Under the pieces are notes generated by a model. That model had not been told where the DNA came from. It did not search any database and saw only the letters and a program-made list of their open reading frames with translations. From Cryptomeria japonica (Eukaryota; Streptophyta; Pinopsida; Cupressales; Cupressaceae), in the NCBI RefSeq assembly GCF_030272615.1, contig NC_081415.1:627541240-627605239 (forward strand): a stretch of 64,000 bases of DNA. The letters are read 5' to 3'. A program made the position numbers and the translations under genes. This document shows positions 31,601 through 44,317 of the stretch, in pieces. Positions within the stretch are counted from its first letter, which is position 1, and every line of letters begins with the position of its first letter.

Positions 31601-34335
31601 CTCTCCACTTCTCCGCATCCCCCTCCTTACCAATAATCTCATAGAGACACCAGAAATCGCCTTTTTATTCTTTCAATCTTCCACAATGCAGCTTAACCGT
31701 CAGCAAATTCTCCAGAAATCTGTAAAACCCACCTGAAAAAGGAAAGAAACAAAATGAAATATATCACTATGCCGTGAAACCCTATATACTGCACCTCAAA
31801 CCCTACATAACATTAAATAATTCAAAACCCTCGGCTGACATGGTTTTCCTCTTCGTGCTCATTATCAAGAGAAAGAAAACAAAATTCATAATAATAATAA
31901 GACATTTCAAGAAGCTTACAGAAAAACCCAGATGGCCAAGGTGCTCTGAATTATGTCGTTGTTATCGTTATTATTACTAATATCAAGCCAACGTCCCAGT
32001 TGCCGAGTATACATATGAATTTAGCAGAATTTACAGAACGAAATGAGGGGTTTTTGGAATTTGAGAAGAACAATCTTTCATACCGACCGAATAAATTATA
32101 ACACGTCAAATGGCGGAATTTGAGAAGTGCCCAACCAAACAGAGATAGAAAAGATGAAAGAATTGTGTGTATGTGTTGTATATATATACATAATAAAAGT
32201 ATATGTGTGTGTATATGTTGCTATCCATCCAGAAATTCTTTTTTTTTTCTTTGACATAGTTTTAGGTACTGCTCTGACAATGGCCGGTTTGTGTCTCTTT
32301 TTCTTTATATCTTTTGATTTTTGCACTTGCAACTTTTGCTTTGAATTGTACTCTGAAAAACAAAAAAGTAAAATAATTACCGCCTAATAAATATGGATTA
32401 AATTTTATTTTTGTAACCTTTAATGGTTTGCCCTTTTGCTTTATCTTTTTTTTCTCCCCTTTAATCACAAGAGAATAAAAGCTTTAGGGAGAATTTTGTG
32501 CACCATATACTTTTTATATTCGTTCAAGGAAAACAATTTAAGGTCAATTTTAATATTATAATAGTGGGTATGTCATTTGAGTTTTTTTTATTATAATTTT
32601 TCTTAGATACTAGTTTTAATTTTAATTGTTTTCTTTATTTTTCTTTCATATAAATGGTTCTTTTATTTTAAAATTTAAATCTGGTCTTGCTTCGGCAAGG
32701 ACACCTCCAGATTCCACGATAGTGAATATAAAAAATTTAAATCTGATTTTTAAGCTAAATTTATTGTGTGTCATTTTAAGACATTAAAATACTTTGTTTA
32801 TTTTTTGTGGTGTAATTAAAGGGATTATCGAGAGGTTTATCTTATATTTAGTTAAAATACTTTTTTTATTTTTTGTGGTGATTTATTTTAGATTTGATTT
32901 GATGCAAAAAAAAGTCACACAATCAAATCCAGATTTTAGAGCTATTGTTTTTTATTGTTTGTCAATATTATTAGGAACATTTATCAATGAAGCTATGGTG
33001 CACAATCATTTAGGGCGTCTTATATATTAAAGAGTGTTGTCTTTGATTTTTAATAGTACTAGCAATCACACTTTGGTGTGTAATGGTTACATGAGGAAAT
33101 TTTTTGAATAGTTGTCAAAAAATATGTTAAAATTGTAACAAGTTCACATGTTCCATCTGGCAAGTCCTTTTTTAGCATGTCGTTAAAAATGCATCCAAAG
33201 AGATTACTAGAACACTTTGGAAATTGAAATGTACTAAGTGAACTTTGAACAATTTTTTATTGTCCACTGAGAACAAGAAAGGTAATAAAAGTTATCCAAG
33301 TGGAATTTTGAGATAGTGACCTTTACACATACATTATCTTCCTAAGAAAGCTTATATTTGCAATACGTGAAATATTTATTGGTTTTGCAAAGTTGTGAGG
33401 AGAAAGGTGGCTCTTTGACAAGGAAAGGAAAGGTCAATCAATCCCTATATTGGCATACCACGTTTGTAATGTTGAGGCTTCCAACAAATTTGGTTTGATA
33501 ACAATTATTGTTGGAAAGATAGTATCAAATGCTTTTCCACAACAGGTGATTATATGCCTAGATTTTATCAAAAAAAGGGGGGTTTGGCTATAAGGACATA
33601 TCAAATATTTGGTTGCCTTCGAATTGACAATGAAGAACCCAAAGTGTAACATCAATGGTACAACTTGACATGTTTATGATTGTAGTAGTATACTTCATTG
33701 TTTTAGTGTCATCTCTTTTATGTAGAGTTGATGTAGGGGAGATAGATACAGGTATGCCAATGACATCTACAAGGGAATTAACAGGCAATGAAACCAATGA
33801 ATCTATGCTCTTTATATGGAAGTTCTTATTGGGTGTGATAGAGTCTATGCATATGGAAGGAGTTATTATTGATGAGTTATGGAATAATATTTTGAAAGAG
33901 TTTATGGAGCTACAATATTTTGTGTTGGCCACTTTAATGTGATCATTGAAAATAATGTAAAGACTATCAAAGTGAATAGCATGGTAGAATTCATCAAAAA
34001 GTTCACTAAATCAAGTTGTATGTATTTCATAACCTATTTTGTCTTTGAAACCAAATGCAAAAACTTTTCCATCATGTCCAGCATTTTTAAATTCATGGAA
34101 TGGAATCTCTACTAAGACTTGGCCCTCAATGGACCAATGTTTATGGTATGAGATCAATGTTTTAATGGGAATTATTTGAAAAGGGGACCTACTTTTGAAA
34201 CAAAGCAAAAGTGCAAAAAAAGCTTCCTAACACTAATATAGTGGGAGAGATATTACAGTTTTTCTTTACAAATATTTAACCATTACAAAAATAGAAACAC
34301 ATTCATAAGGAGATAATGAAATTGCATAAGGATAC
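31601..34335. other. Intergenic AT-rich stretch
   Basis: No gene I can support. It includes short TA/TG microsatellites near 32180-32220. A TTGCTTCGGCAA hairpin with a UUCG-type loop lies near 32692. The overlapping sense and antisense open frames at 33588-33942 look like chance. Confidence 0.45.
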
Positions 34336-35528
34336 TGTAAAGCGGAAAAATCGAACCCTAGTCGTTCTCCCCTCCCCAACTCCGAGGAGAGAGAGGGGAG
34401 AGTCACTAGGGTTGATGGTTTTCACTTAGGAAGGACTTTACATTCAAAAGAGGGGTTGAAACCCACAAGATCCAATCCCACGCAATGCAAGATTAGATTC
34501 TATATGAGTTTCAAGGGTTGTGATAGCAAGGATACCCTCTTTTGTAAAGAAATGTAGATAGAATGATTGAACTAGGAATGCATGTAAAGTAGGAAAGATT
34601 CGCTTATAAACAGAGATAGGGATATGGGATGAAGTTGCGGACCTAGAATTAGCAATAAAATGTCGAGACGGTGCTGTTCTGCAAATTTGAGCGAAAGTTG
34701 ACGGGACGATGGCGCCCGGCGTGCACACGGTCCTCCGGAAAATCCGCGAAACGAAGGTGGATCTGTTCGTCTCTGCACAAGGATTCCAGATCTTCAATTA
34801 CAGCCGCGTACCTGCAACCTACACACAGAAAAGAGAGGACGATTGGGGGGTTAGGGATGAGGGGTTTGCCTTTAGGTCAAACCCCAGTTTTGGAATTAAC
34901 CAAGAAATGAGAAATGTTGTAAATGTAATGTAAAACAAGTACTAATACCTTGTTGTAAGGATGTTTGTATCCTTATATGCAAAGGTATAGATGTTGTTGT
35001 ATGTTGTATGTTGTATGTTGTAGTATGTGATCTCCTCTTCAATGGTTGAATCCTTGCCTTGAATGCAACACTTAGCCTTGAATGGAGACTTAGAATGATC
35101 AATTGCTTGAAGGAATGCTTGAATGCTTGAATGCTTGAATATCGTTTCCACGCCTTGTACCCATATGTCCTTCTTCCCCAAATGGGAGAGGAAATGTAGT
35201 TTATATACTTGTTAATTAGGGTTAAAAGACTGATTTTCCCGACCTTAGGCCGACCAGGAAATGTTATTTTCCAATTTGCAAACAAAAAGACCCGAAGTCC
35301 CATAGGAGACCGAGCCCAAAATAGGGCCAGGGACCAGGGCGCTGGGTGCTCTGGTCCCACCTCCCGGGACAGCAGGGTGCAAGGAGGATCAGGCCAGGGT
35401 GCTGAAAAATGCAGTTTTTGATGTCATGAACAAGTTTCGGGGTCTCCATTCAGGTTCAGTGTTGCGTCGCCATCGTGAAGACCCAAATGCGGTCGAAATT
35501 GCAAGTGTCACAATTTTAGGACGCTACA
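34336..35528 (-). mobile_element. Solo LTR A (1,193 bp, target duplication GATAC)
   Basis: On the minus strand it starts TGTAGCGTCCTAAAATTG-like (35528 end) and ends CCGCTTTACA (34336 end), i.e. TG...CA. GATAC flanks it on both sides (34331-34335 and 35529-35533). A TATA box (TATATAA) lies at about 35200-35207 on the minus strand, followed by an 8-bp GAATGCTT microsatellite. Nothing of an internal region remains, so it is a solo LTR left by recombination. It aligns along its full length with 60543-61632. Confidence 0.92.
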
Positions 35529-36180
35529 GATACACACAATAAACACAAGATATATGTAGGTAAAACCCTTTTGGGATAAAAAAACCCAAACTCCAAAAGT
35601 ACAACACTTTGTATTATTGAAAACAACATTTACAATACAATAGCAGTACATTGCTTCTTCAACAGGAGTCTACAACTCGCAATTTGCATTAATTCTGGTA
35701 GCATAACACTTCACCTCCAAAGCATGACATGCATAATGCTCTACAAGGCCACCTTATATAGAGAAGTACAATAAAAGAGGAAGCTTCTAGATGAAGATAA
35801 AAGATGGGGTCATGTGAAATATTTGAAACACTTTTCATGAACCTATAAGCATGCAAATGGCATATGTACATCTTTAAATGACTCCTTGTTCAAACCTCCC
35901 TAAGTTGGGTGCCTAAAATTTACTATCTTTATGTATGACATATGCTCTTACACCTCTTATAATTATCATAAAAATAATCAATATTGATAACACTGACAAC
36001 TATAAGAGACTCGATCATAACTATCTAATGATAGTAGATCCTCTTACAACCTATCATTGTCCAACTTGCATGACCACCTTCTCCATGCAAAAGGTGTCTC
36101 CTGACAATTGTCCATTCTATCATAGAATATGTCATAAAGCTATCATAAGTTGTCATAAATTGTCATAGGTAGGTGTTGTT
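35529..36180. other. LTR-like flank of solo LTR A, unassigned
   Basis: Contains GTAGGTAAAACCC-TTTTGGG and CACCTTATATAGAG, which on the minus strand look like LTR R/U5 and TATA parts, but no boundaries or partner were found. Confidence 0.3.
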
Positions 36181-36239
36181 ATGCCTTGCATATCTATTCC
36201 CTCATTAGTCCCCTTGCATCGAAATTTGGGTCCCCTATT

Positions 36240-37345
36240 TTTTGTCTTGTCTTTTCTTTTGTTTTGTTCTTTTTGGTTTCGGACCTCAGAACCTCGGAGT
36301 CCCTAAGTCTATTTTTTTGTTCTTTTCTTTTTACCAACCTCAGAACCCCGTATCTCCAGAGTCTCGAGGTTGGTCCCTTGGTTTCCTTAGTTTTGTGTTT
36401 TTTTACCTCAGAACTCTGAAGTCCCGAAATCCTGAGGTTTTGTGTCTTCTGCCTCGGAATTTCGAAGTCCTGAGGTTTTGAGTCTTCTGCCTCGGAACTC
36501 CGAAGTCCTGGAGTCCCAAGGTGGAACCTTTTTTTTGCTTGCTTCGAAACCCCAAAGTTTTAGGGTGGGGTGTTTTCTTTCTTGTGTCAAGCTCGGAACC
36601 TCGAGACCCCGAAGTCCCGAGGTCATGTTTAAAGCCTTCGTACGGACGGGCTTGGGAAGGGGTATAAATAGGAATGATGAACTTTTAAAATTCATTTTTG
36701 CATTCAGAGCTCCTTCTCCTTTGCTTCCAAGTTGCGAACCTCCGGACTTTCGAGCTTTCCTTGGCATTTTTGGGCTTTTCAATTCACCAGGTTGGTGATT
36801 TTTCTTGCCCATTTTGGTGGTTTGTAGATCAGATCTTCTTTCCTCATTGTTCTTTGTTGGTTTTTGTTTATTTTTTTTGTTTCTTTCGCGTGCCCTGGTT
36901 TTCCCTAACTCGAAACCCCGAACCCCCAGAGCTCCGAGTAGTTGGCTTTTCGCGCGCTCGAAACCCCGGAGTTTCCGGTGGTTGGCTTTTCGCGCGCCCC
37001 CGAAACCTCAAACCCCCGGAGCTCCGAGTAGTTGGCTTTTCGCGCGCTCGGAACCCCGGAGTTTCGGGTGGTTGGCTTTTCGCGCGCCCCCGAAACCCCA
37101 GAGTTCCAAGTAGTTTGCTTCACCTAGCCCAGAACCCCGGAGTTCCGAGGTCGATCTTTTACTAAATCTTGTTTGGCTCGGGACCTCGAGATCCCGAGAT
37201 GAGCTTAGTTTACCCAACCCAGAACCCCGGAGTTCTGGACTGCCTTATGCATGCCTAACCCGAAACCTCGGAGTTCTGGACCTGGTTCATCTGTACCCAG
37301 CCCGAGACCCCAGAACCCTGAAGTCCCGAAGCAAATGAACTTTTA
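36240..37345 (+). repeat. Array of GGAACCCCGAAGT-type imperfect palindromes, leader of element 2
   Basis: Dozens of variants of CTCGGAACCCCGGAGTTCCGAG-like words, themselves imperfect inverted repeats, spaced 25-60 bp. A clean 90-bp tandem unit (GCTCCGAGTAGTTGGCTTTT onward) starts at 36931 and 37021 and includes GGCTTTTCGCGCGC blocks. The array is CpG-rich in contrast to the surrounding CpG-poor DNA. It leads directly into the ORF at 37401. Confidence 0.8.
36663..36670 (+). promoter_or_regulatory. TATA box of element 2
   Basis: GGGGTATAAATAGG is a strong plant TATA match within the repeat array. Transcription would start near 36690, leaving a leader of about 700 nt before the ORF. Confidence 0.5.
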
Positions 37346-37367
37346 TGATTATAATCAAGAACTGAAA

Positions 37368-37386
37368 TTTTGTTTTCTTCTAGCAG
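37368..37386 (+). promoter_or_regulatory. Candidate 3' splice acceptor upstream of the element 2 ORF
   Basis: TTTTGTTTTCTTCTAGCAG: a good polypyrimidine tract with tandem AGs, ending 14 bases before the ATG at 37401. It parallels the acceptor-like site just before the element 1 ORF. Confidence 0.4.
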
Positions 37387-38089
37387 ATTCGAGTGGTTAG
37401 ATGGACTCATCCTCCAGCAAAAGAGGCAAAGAAATTGATAGACTCCCAGCCACCATGAAGTATCATTATCAGGGATAGGTCTATGCTTTGAAGCTGGATG
37501 ATCAAATCAGGTGGGTCACAGATACAGAAATTGGCCATACAGAAATTGAGGATATCATGACTCAGTTAGACAAACCTAGTTTGGAGGCCCTCTACCGAAG
37601 AATCAAAAGATCAGGCCTGGTGGAAGCCACTACCTTTTTGCAATCAATACGAGCACCTTTTTATAACCTAAATACTAGAAAGTGCACAGATGCACAAGGG
37701 AAAACGGTTATAGACTTGTCTTCTGATATGTTGGGGTTTGTTTTCAGCATCCCAACCAAAGAAGAGATATTCCTTTTAACTGAAGAAGATGCCTTAAAGG
37801 CATGGAATGACAAAGTTGCATCAAGTAAAAGGCACATGAATAAAAACTGGTTGGAAGAAGAAAGAAAAACTCAAGGCAACAAAGATCTTGAGAGCAGATT
37901 TCAAAGAGCCCCAGAGAGACTTAATCATTATGCTCAGCAAGGCTTTTGGCAAGCCGGATTGTAAACATTTTCATCCATGGATGTTCCAGTTTATGACCAT
38001 TATCTTACTAGGGAAACAGTATTTTGATGGGCCACAGATCCTCTCTGACAATATCTGCAAATAAATGAAAGAGGTTCACCAGACCCAAA

Positions 38090-39644
38090 TGTTGGCAATT
38101 TGGCATTATAACAGACAATGAAAGATTGTTGGCATTTCAATAAGGATATTGAGAAGGTTGTTGATGATTATGGATATAACTGATTAAGGATGTTTATTGT
38201 CTTGATATTATTATTATTTTGTCATTAATGTCAAGAAATTGATTTTCTAATTCACTATGATGTTGCCATATCTTGAGAAGTATGATTTGAAGAATATAAA
38301 GATGTCAGTAAAAGACACAGGAAAGATTATGATGAATAAGGGGATGAATAAGGTATTCAATGGGCAACTATTATCGAGTTAGACAATGATGAGATCATGA
38401 TGTTTAGATTGTTTTAATATCATACATATGTTGTAAATTGTAAGGTTAATACTATACTATGTTATCAAGCACAGAACCTAGTCGGTAAACCCTAAGGAAC
38501 CTAGTCGATAAACCCTAAGGTTATCGCTATCAGTTAATGAAGGCGAAATGTCTACCGAGTGAAGTTTAGTATTTACCGAGTTATAACCGAGTTGTAACCG
38601 AGCTATAACATAATGCATTAAATGGTTACATGCGTTATTTAATGAAGGAAGCTGATGAGCTAGAACTGATTAAATGATTTGTATGTCGTAAATATAGTTT
38701 GTTAAGAATCTATGGCAATAGAAGATCGGCATGAAGATCTACAGTTCAGATTGAACCGCAATACCCTAGCACAAGTTCCAAGAAATGTATGCAAGTTCCA
38801 AGGCAGGGTAAAACGTTTTCAGATCGAAAGATGCATTGAACCTAGTCAAAGTTTGAAGATCTAATGGTTATGATTGATCATGGGAAATGTGATCAAGAAG
38901 ATTAAGCGGTTAGCTAATTGTTTATAAATAGGGAACTATTGATAAACAATGTATGCGGGCAAGTGTATGCACAGGGATGCTACATAGTGATTACCGAGCA
39001 CTGAAGCTTGAAGACCTGTTTTGAATAACAGAGTATAGAAGCCTAGCAGATGGACAAGATTAGTTCTATGTCTAGATTATATTGAACAAATAAGAATCTG
39101 CTTTAGCATTTTAGATGTGAAGTTGCAGATAGATTTTTATTATTGTTATTTTGTGAAAGTGACAGAAAATCTCTTAACCGAGTGGACTTAACACTCTTAT
39201 TTATAAAACCCTCTAGCAAGGTGACATTCTGATTGAGTGTTTGAAATCCTTTAACAAGGTCACTTCTAACAAGGTGAAGATCCTAACAGATATGAGGGAA
39301 ATCCCTTAACCGGGTCACATCTAGCCATGTGTTTGTAATCTTTAACAGGATTTGCTTTTAACCGAGCATACTCTAGAAGAGTATATTTCTTAGTGGGTCC
39401 GAAATCCCACAGTGGTTTTTCCCTATTTGGGTTTCCACGTTAAATCTGGTGTTATGAGGTTTATGATGTTTATATGCTTTTGAGTTTGCATGTTTAACAG
39501 TTTTGGTTATATTACTAAAGTATATGTTACCAAGGTTGAATCTGATGTTTTTATGGAAGATTAAGTTTGTATGATTCACTCCCCCCCCCCCTCTCATCTT
39601 GTTGGCTATTGGATTTGTACTTAGATTTAGTATCAAAACTATCA
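38090..39644 (+). repeat. 5' LTR of the copia element (1,555 bp)
   Basis: TATA box TTTATAAATAGG at about 38921-38932. Contains a short CCGAGTT-TAA tandem near 38575-38605 and a run of 11 C at 39581-39591. Differences from the 3' LTR are scattered, many of the CG-to-TG type (for example CTAGTCGGTAAACC against CTAGTTGGTAAACC). Confidence 0.93.
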
Positions 39645-39646
39645 AT

Positions 39647-39659
39647 TGGTATTAGAGCC
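39647..39659 (+). other. Primer-binding site
   Basis: TGGTATTAGAGCC, two bases after the 5' LTR. The usual initiator tRNA-Met site is TGGTATCAGAGC; one C-to-T change separates them. Confidence 0.8.
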
Positions 39660-39708
39660 TTGGACTCTAGAAGAAAAGTTTAAAGGCACTTGAGTTAAAG
39701 ATCCAAAG

Positions 39709-42700
39709 ATGTATAAGAGAGATGCACCAAAGCTGAACAAGTCAAGTTTCTCTACATGACATAAAAGGATGAAGTTGCATCTATCAGGAGTTGGAGAATA
39801 TGTTGTATATCTGGAAAACGATTTTGTCACACCGAGCACCTATCCATTAACAATGGAAGAGATAAAGGAAAAGCAAGAACATATTCAAGCAATGATTGAA
39901 ATAACATCTGCATTGACTGACTCAAAGTTTAATGATCTAGAAGGCTGCAATGATGCAAAGGCAATGTGGGATAAGCTCATATCAGTATATGGAGGAGATG
40001 AACATGTTCAAAGAGCAAAAGTAGATAGTCTAAGAGGACAACTTGAATCCATGAGGATGAATGAAGGTGAGAACATAACTCAGTACAGTACAAGACTAAA
40101 GGAGATTGTCAATCAAATCAAAGAAGCAAGTGGAACTATTGAAGAAAAGGATATAACAAGTAAGTTGTTAAGAACCCTTCTACCAGCTTATGCAATCCAA
40201 GTCTCTACAATCAATGAATTGAGGTCTGTACCTAATATGCCAATTTCTTTAGATCCTACTATTGGTAAGCTACATGCATTTGAGTTAAGTAACTTTGATA
40301 ACAGTGGATCTTCGGTAAATAAAGTTGAATCTGCATTTAGTTCTTTTCATCTTGATGAATCTAATGATTACAATGAAAGAAAGTATAAGTACTCTGAAGG
40401 AGATCACAGTGGAGCAAGTGAAAGATTTCATAAGAACATGGAAGAAATACACAAACTGTATGAGGAAATCAGAAAGTAAGAAGAGTTTGAAGCACTATTA
40501 GCCAGAAGGTTACCGAGAGGCAAAGGTAAGTATAAAGAAAAACTACCTTTGAAATGTTTCAATTGTGATAAAATAGGACATATAGCTTCTAACTATCCTG
40601 ACAAAGATTCTACTGAAAAGAGAGATTACCGAGATGATAGACAGAAAGATAATCATTACAGAGGACACCGAGACTTCAGAAGAAGAGATAGAAAGACATG
40701 CTTAATAGCTGATGAGGAATCCAATGATGATAAATCAGATGACACTGATATAGAGGAAGTAGTTTATGTGGCTATCAAAGATGGATCAGATGAAGAAAGT
40801 TATGAAGAAAAAGCCCTAATATCTTACATAAACACTAATGATTTTTGGATCATAGATAGTGGATGCTCACATCATATGACAGGAGATAAACACAAGTTTG
40901 TTATGTTAGAAGATTATGATGGAGGCTATGTTAGATTTGGTAATGATGCACCATGTCCAGTGAAAGGTAAAGGATCTATAACACTTCTTGACAATGCAAG
41001 ATGCAATGATGTTTATTGGGTTGAAGGTTTGAAATACAATTTGTTGAGTGTGGCAAAGCTAAACAACACAGGTTACCGAATAGAATTTCAGAAAGGAATT
41101 GTCAAAGATCATGACAAGAATGGAAAGTTAGCTGCTACCGGGACACAAACAAAAGGTAACACATTTCACCTTGACTCAACTCGTAACAAGTGTTTGTATG
41201 CAAAGATAAATGATACCTGGTTATGGCATAAAAGGTTTTGTCATGTAAATTTTGATAATCTGATCAAAATAAGTAAGAAGCACTGAGTAAGAGGTCTATC
41301 AAGTCTTGAAAAACCTAAGAATGCCATGTGCTGAGGATGCGAGATGGGTAAGATGACAAGATCAAGCTTTACAAGTAAGTCTTATACTTCAAAGGGAATT
41401 TTAGATCTTGTGCACACTGATCTTTGTGGTCCTATGAAAGTTCATAGTTATTATGGTGATAAATATTTCATATTATTTGTGGATGACTATTCAAGGATGA
41501 TGTCAATAATGTTTTAAAAAAATAAATCAGAAGCTTTTCAAATGTTTAAATGGTACAAGGCAAGAGTTGAAAATGAAACAAGAAGACAACTGAAATGTCT
41601 TAGATCAGATAGAGGAGGAGAGTTCACATCTGATGAATTCAACTTATCCTGCAATGATCATGATATTAAAAGACAAGTCTCTGCACCGAGAACTCCACAG
41701 CAGAATGGAATAGCTGAGAGAAGAAACAGATCTATTGTGGATTGTGCTAGAACATTGATGATTAAAGAGAAGGTGCCACAAACATTTTGGAGAGAAGCAA
41801 TAAGCACAACAGTTTACACCCTAAACCGAGTATAATTGAAGAAAGGTACTTTGAAGACACCATATGAAATCTGGTATGATAAGAAACTCAATGTAAGTTA
41901 TTTTAACTTTTGAAGTAGATGCTATGTTCACAAAGATGATAGAAATGGGAAGTTTGATCAGAAGAGTGAAGAAGGAACATTTTTAGGTTATTCTTCTAGA
42001 AGCAAAGCATTTAAATGTCTGATCAAATCATCTAACAAAATAGTAGAAATTGCAAATGTGAAAATTGATGAATTTTTAGAAAGAAATGATGAAGGAAATT
42101 CCAAGGAACCAGAAGACTATGATGAATTTGTCTATGTTCAACCGACAAGTCTTACCGAGAAAACTGTTGAAGAAAATGAAGAGAATATCCAGTTACCGAG
42201 TGATGAAGAAGATCATATAGAGCCTACCGAGCCTGTATTAGCCAAGTATGTCATAAGACATCATGCACCAAGTCAGATTATAGGAGATAAGAATGATCCA
42301 GTGATGACAAAGAACAAACTGAGACAGAACACATGTCTGATATCTGAATTTGAACCGAGAATAGTGAAAGAGGCATTTAAGAGTGAAGATTGGACAAATG
42401 TTATGACAGAAGAGATTGATCAAATCAAGAAGAATGACACATGGACACTAATCCCAAGACCGAAGGACAAAAATGTAATCGGTACAAAGTGGATTTTCAG
42501 GAACAAGCTAAATGAAAAAGGAGAGGTCATTTGAAACAAAGCAAGACTAGTTTGCAAAGGTTATGCTCAAGAAGAAGGAATTGATTATGGTGAAACTTTT
42601 GCACTTGTTGCTAGACTTGAAGGAGTAAGAACATTGTTGGCATATGCTGCTTTCAAAAACTTCAAGGTATATCAAATGGATGTCAAATCTGCATTTCTGA

Positions 42701-43880
42701 ATGGAATATTAGAAGAAGAAGTTTTTATTGAACAACCTGAAGGATTAGTTGAAGACAATAATAAAGATCAGGTATGTAAATTGAACAAAGCTTTATATGG
42801 TTTGAAACAAGCACCTAGAGCATGGTATGAAAGATTGCACTCTTATTTGATTAAGATTGGTTTTATAAGGACAAGTGAGAACAATAATATGTACATGAAA
42901 AACAATGAAAATGGAATATTGATCTCAGCCATATTTGTTGATGATATTATATTTTGTGGAAATGACTCTTTATGCAAGAACTTTGGAAATGAAATGAGCA
43001 AAGAATTTGAGATGTCATTAATCTGTGAGATAAAGTATTTTATAGGTTTACAGATACTGCAAATGAAAAATGAGATTTTCATTACTTAATCCAAGTACAT
43101 AAAGGAAATCTTGAAGAAATTTAGAATGGAGGATTCAAAACCAGTAAGTACTCCTATGACTACCAACTGTAAATTATCAAAGAATGATGAATCTGCATCT
43201 GTTGATGAGACACTTTACCGATCCATGATTGGAAAGCTACAATATGTTGTTCATAGCAGACCGGACATAGCACATGCAGTAGGTATAGTTGCAAGATTCT
43301 CTACAGATCCTAAGGAAACACACGTGACAGTGATCAAAAGAATTTTTAGATACTTAAAAGGCACTAAAGATGATGGCTTAGTATATCAGAAAGGAAATGA
43401 TTTTGAAGTTTATACTGATGCTGATTGGGCATGCAACATCGATGACAGAAAAAGCACAAGTGGAGGAGCTTCTTTTTAGGAGAAAGACTAGTGAGTTGGC
43501 TTAGCAAGAAACAAGGATGTGTTTCACAGTCAACAACAGAAGCTGAATACGTTGCTGCAGCATTGAATTGTACTAACATTGCATGGATCAAACAATTGTT
43601 GGAAGGTATAAATGAGAATGTTACCGAGCCAGTAACTATATTCTATGACAATATTAGTGCCATTAATATTTCAAAAAATCTTGTTATGCACTCTAAGACA
43701 AAGCACATCTCTATTAAATATCATTATCTTAGAGAAGAAGCTCAAGAGAAGAAAGTGGTGTTGGAATATGTTAGCACAAAGGAACAAATAGCAAATATCT
43801 TCACCAAGCCACTGCCAAGGGACACTTTTGAATATCTCAAAAGTAAGTTAGGGGTCCTACCCCTATCTTCTACTCATTGA
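39709..43880 (+). pseudogene. copia gag-pol polyprotein, inactivated
   Basis: Gag starts at ATG 39709. The zinc knuckle near 40555 reads CFNCDKIGHIASNY, its last Cys replaced by Tyr. Protease IIDSGCSHHMTGD is near 40850. Integrase: [86 protein letters not shown] and FVDDI (usually YVDDI). RNase H: YTDADWA, STTEAEYVAAA; the end is at 43880. Nine in-frame stops (39757, 40477, 41284, 41332, 41515, 41833, 41911, 42532, 43087) and a one-base deletion near 43475. Seven stops look like single C-to-T or G-to-A transitions from the expected Trp, Gln or Arg codon. Confidence 0.93.
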
Positions 43881-44121
43881 CTGAGTTCGGTGAAAGCATC
43901 AATCCGACGACTCTAACGAATATCTTTTAGGAGTTGATGTTGATTTACACACTTTAGGATGTTTTCTAAAGGTGTACAAGAAATATTACATGAAACAATA
44001 TAGGGAACAGGAATTGAAGACAAAATGCTCTGACCGAGACTAAATTGACACATTACAGCAGGCATTCACTTCATACAGGAAGAAATTATGTTTTAGTTCT
44101 TTACTTTTTGGCATTGTTGTC

Positions 44122-44317
44122 AAAGGGGGAGAAAACTGAGAAAGGAGAGAAGACTGAAGATTGGAAAGAAGACTGAAGAAAACAGGAGAAGTCTAATGTA
44201 TGGGGGAGAAAATATGTTGACAGCAGGAGAGCATTTCAGCATTTTAGAAAATCATAGCAATCCGAATCTTTTAAGGTCAAATCAATTGGTTTTGCCATCA
44301 ATGCCAAAGGGGGAGAT
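44122..44317 (+). other. Multiple polypurine tracts of the copia element
   Basis: AAAGGGGGAGA at 44122-44132, TGGGGGAGAA at 44201-44210 and the functional-position tract AAAGGGGGAGAT at 44306-44317 abutting the 3' LTR. The first is preceded by GGCATTGTTGTC, found identically in the element at 59220-64000. Confidence 0.8.

Noticed and set aside
32690-32740. TTGCTTCGGCAA hairpin followed by a CCACGATAGTGAA stretch, faintly like the 5' part of U6 snRNA
   Set aside because: Only the UUCG hairpin and a few bases match; the conserved U6 core (ACAGAGA and following) is absent, so no snRNA is called.
33588-33942. Overlapping sense and antisense open frames of about 100 codons
   Set aside because: No recognisable motif, no good start or splice context, composition like the flanking AT-rich DNA; chance open frames.
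34444-35449. Open frames of 60-154 codons inside solo LTR A (and the matching ones in solo LTR B)
   Set aside because: They lie across LTR U3/R/U5 sequence with intact LTR ends and target duplications; no protein family recognised.
36408-37217. Several long open frames on both strands in the palindromic array
   Set aside because: They are Pro/Arg/Ser-rich translations of the tandem GC-rich repeat, open on both strands because the unit lacks stop codons.
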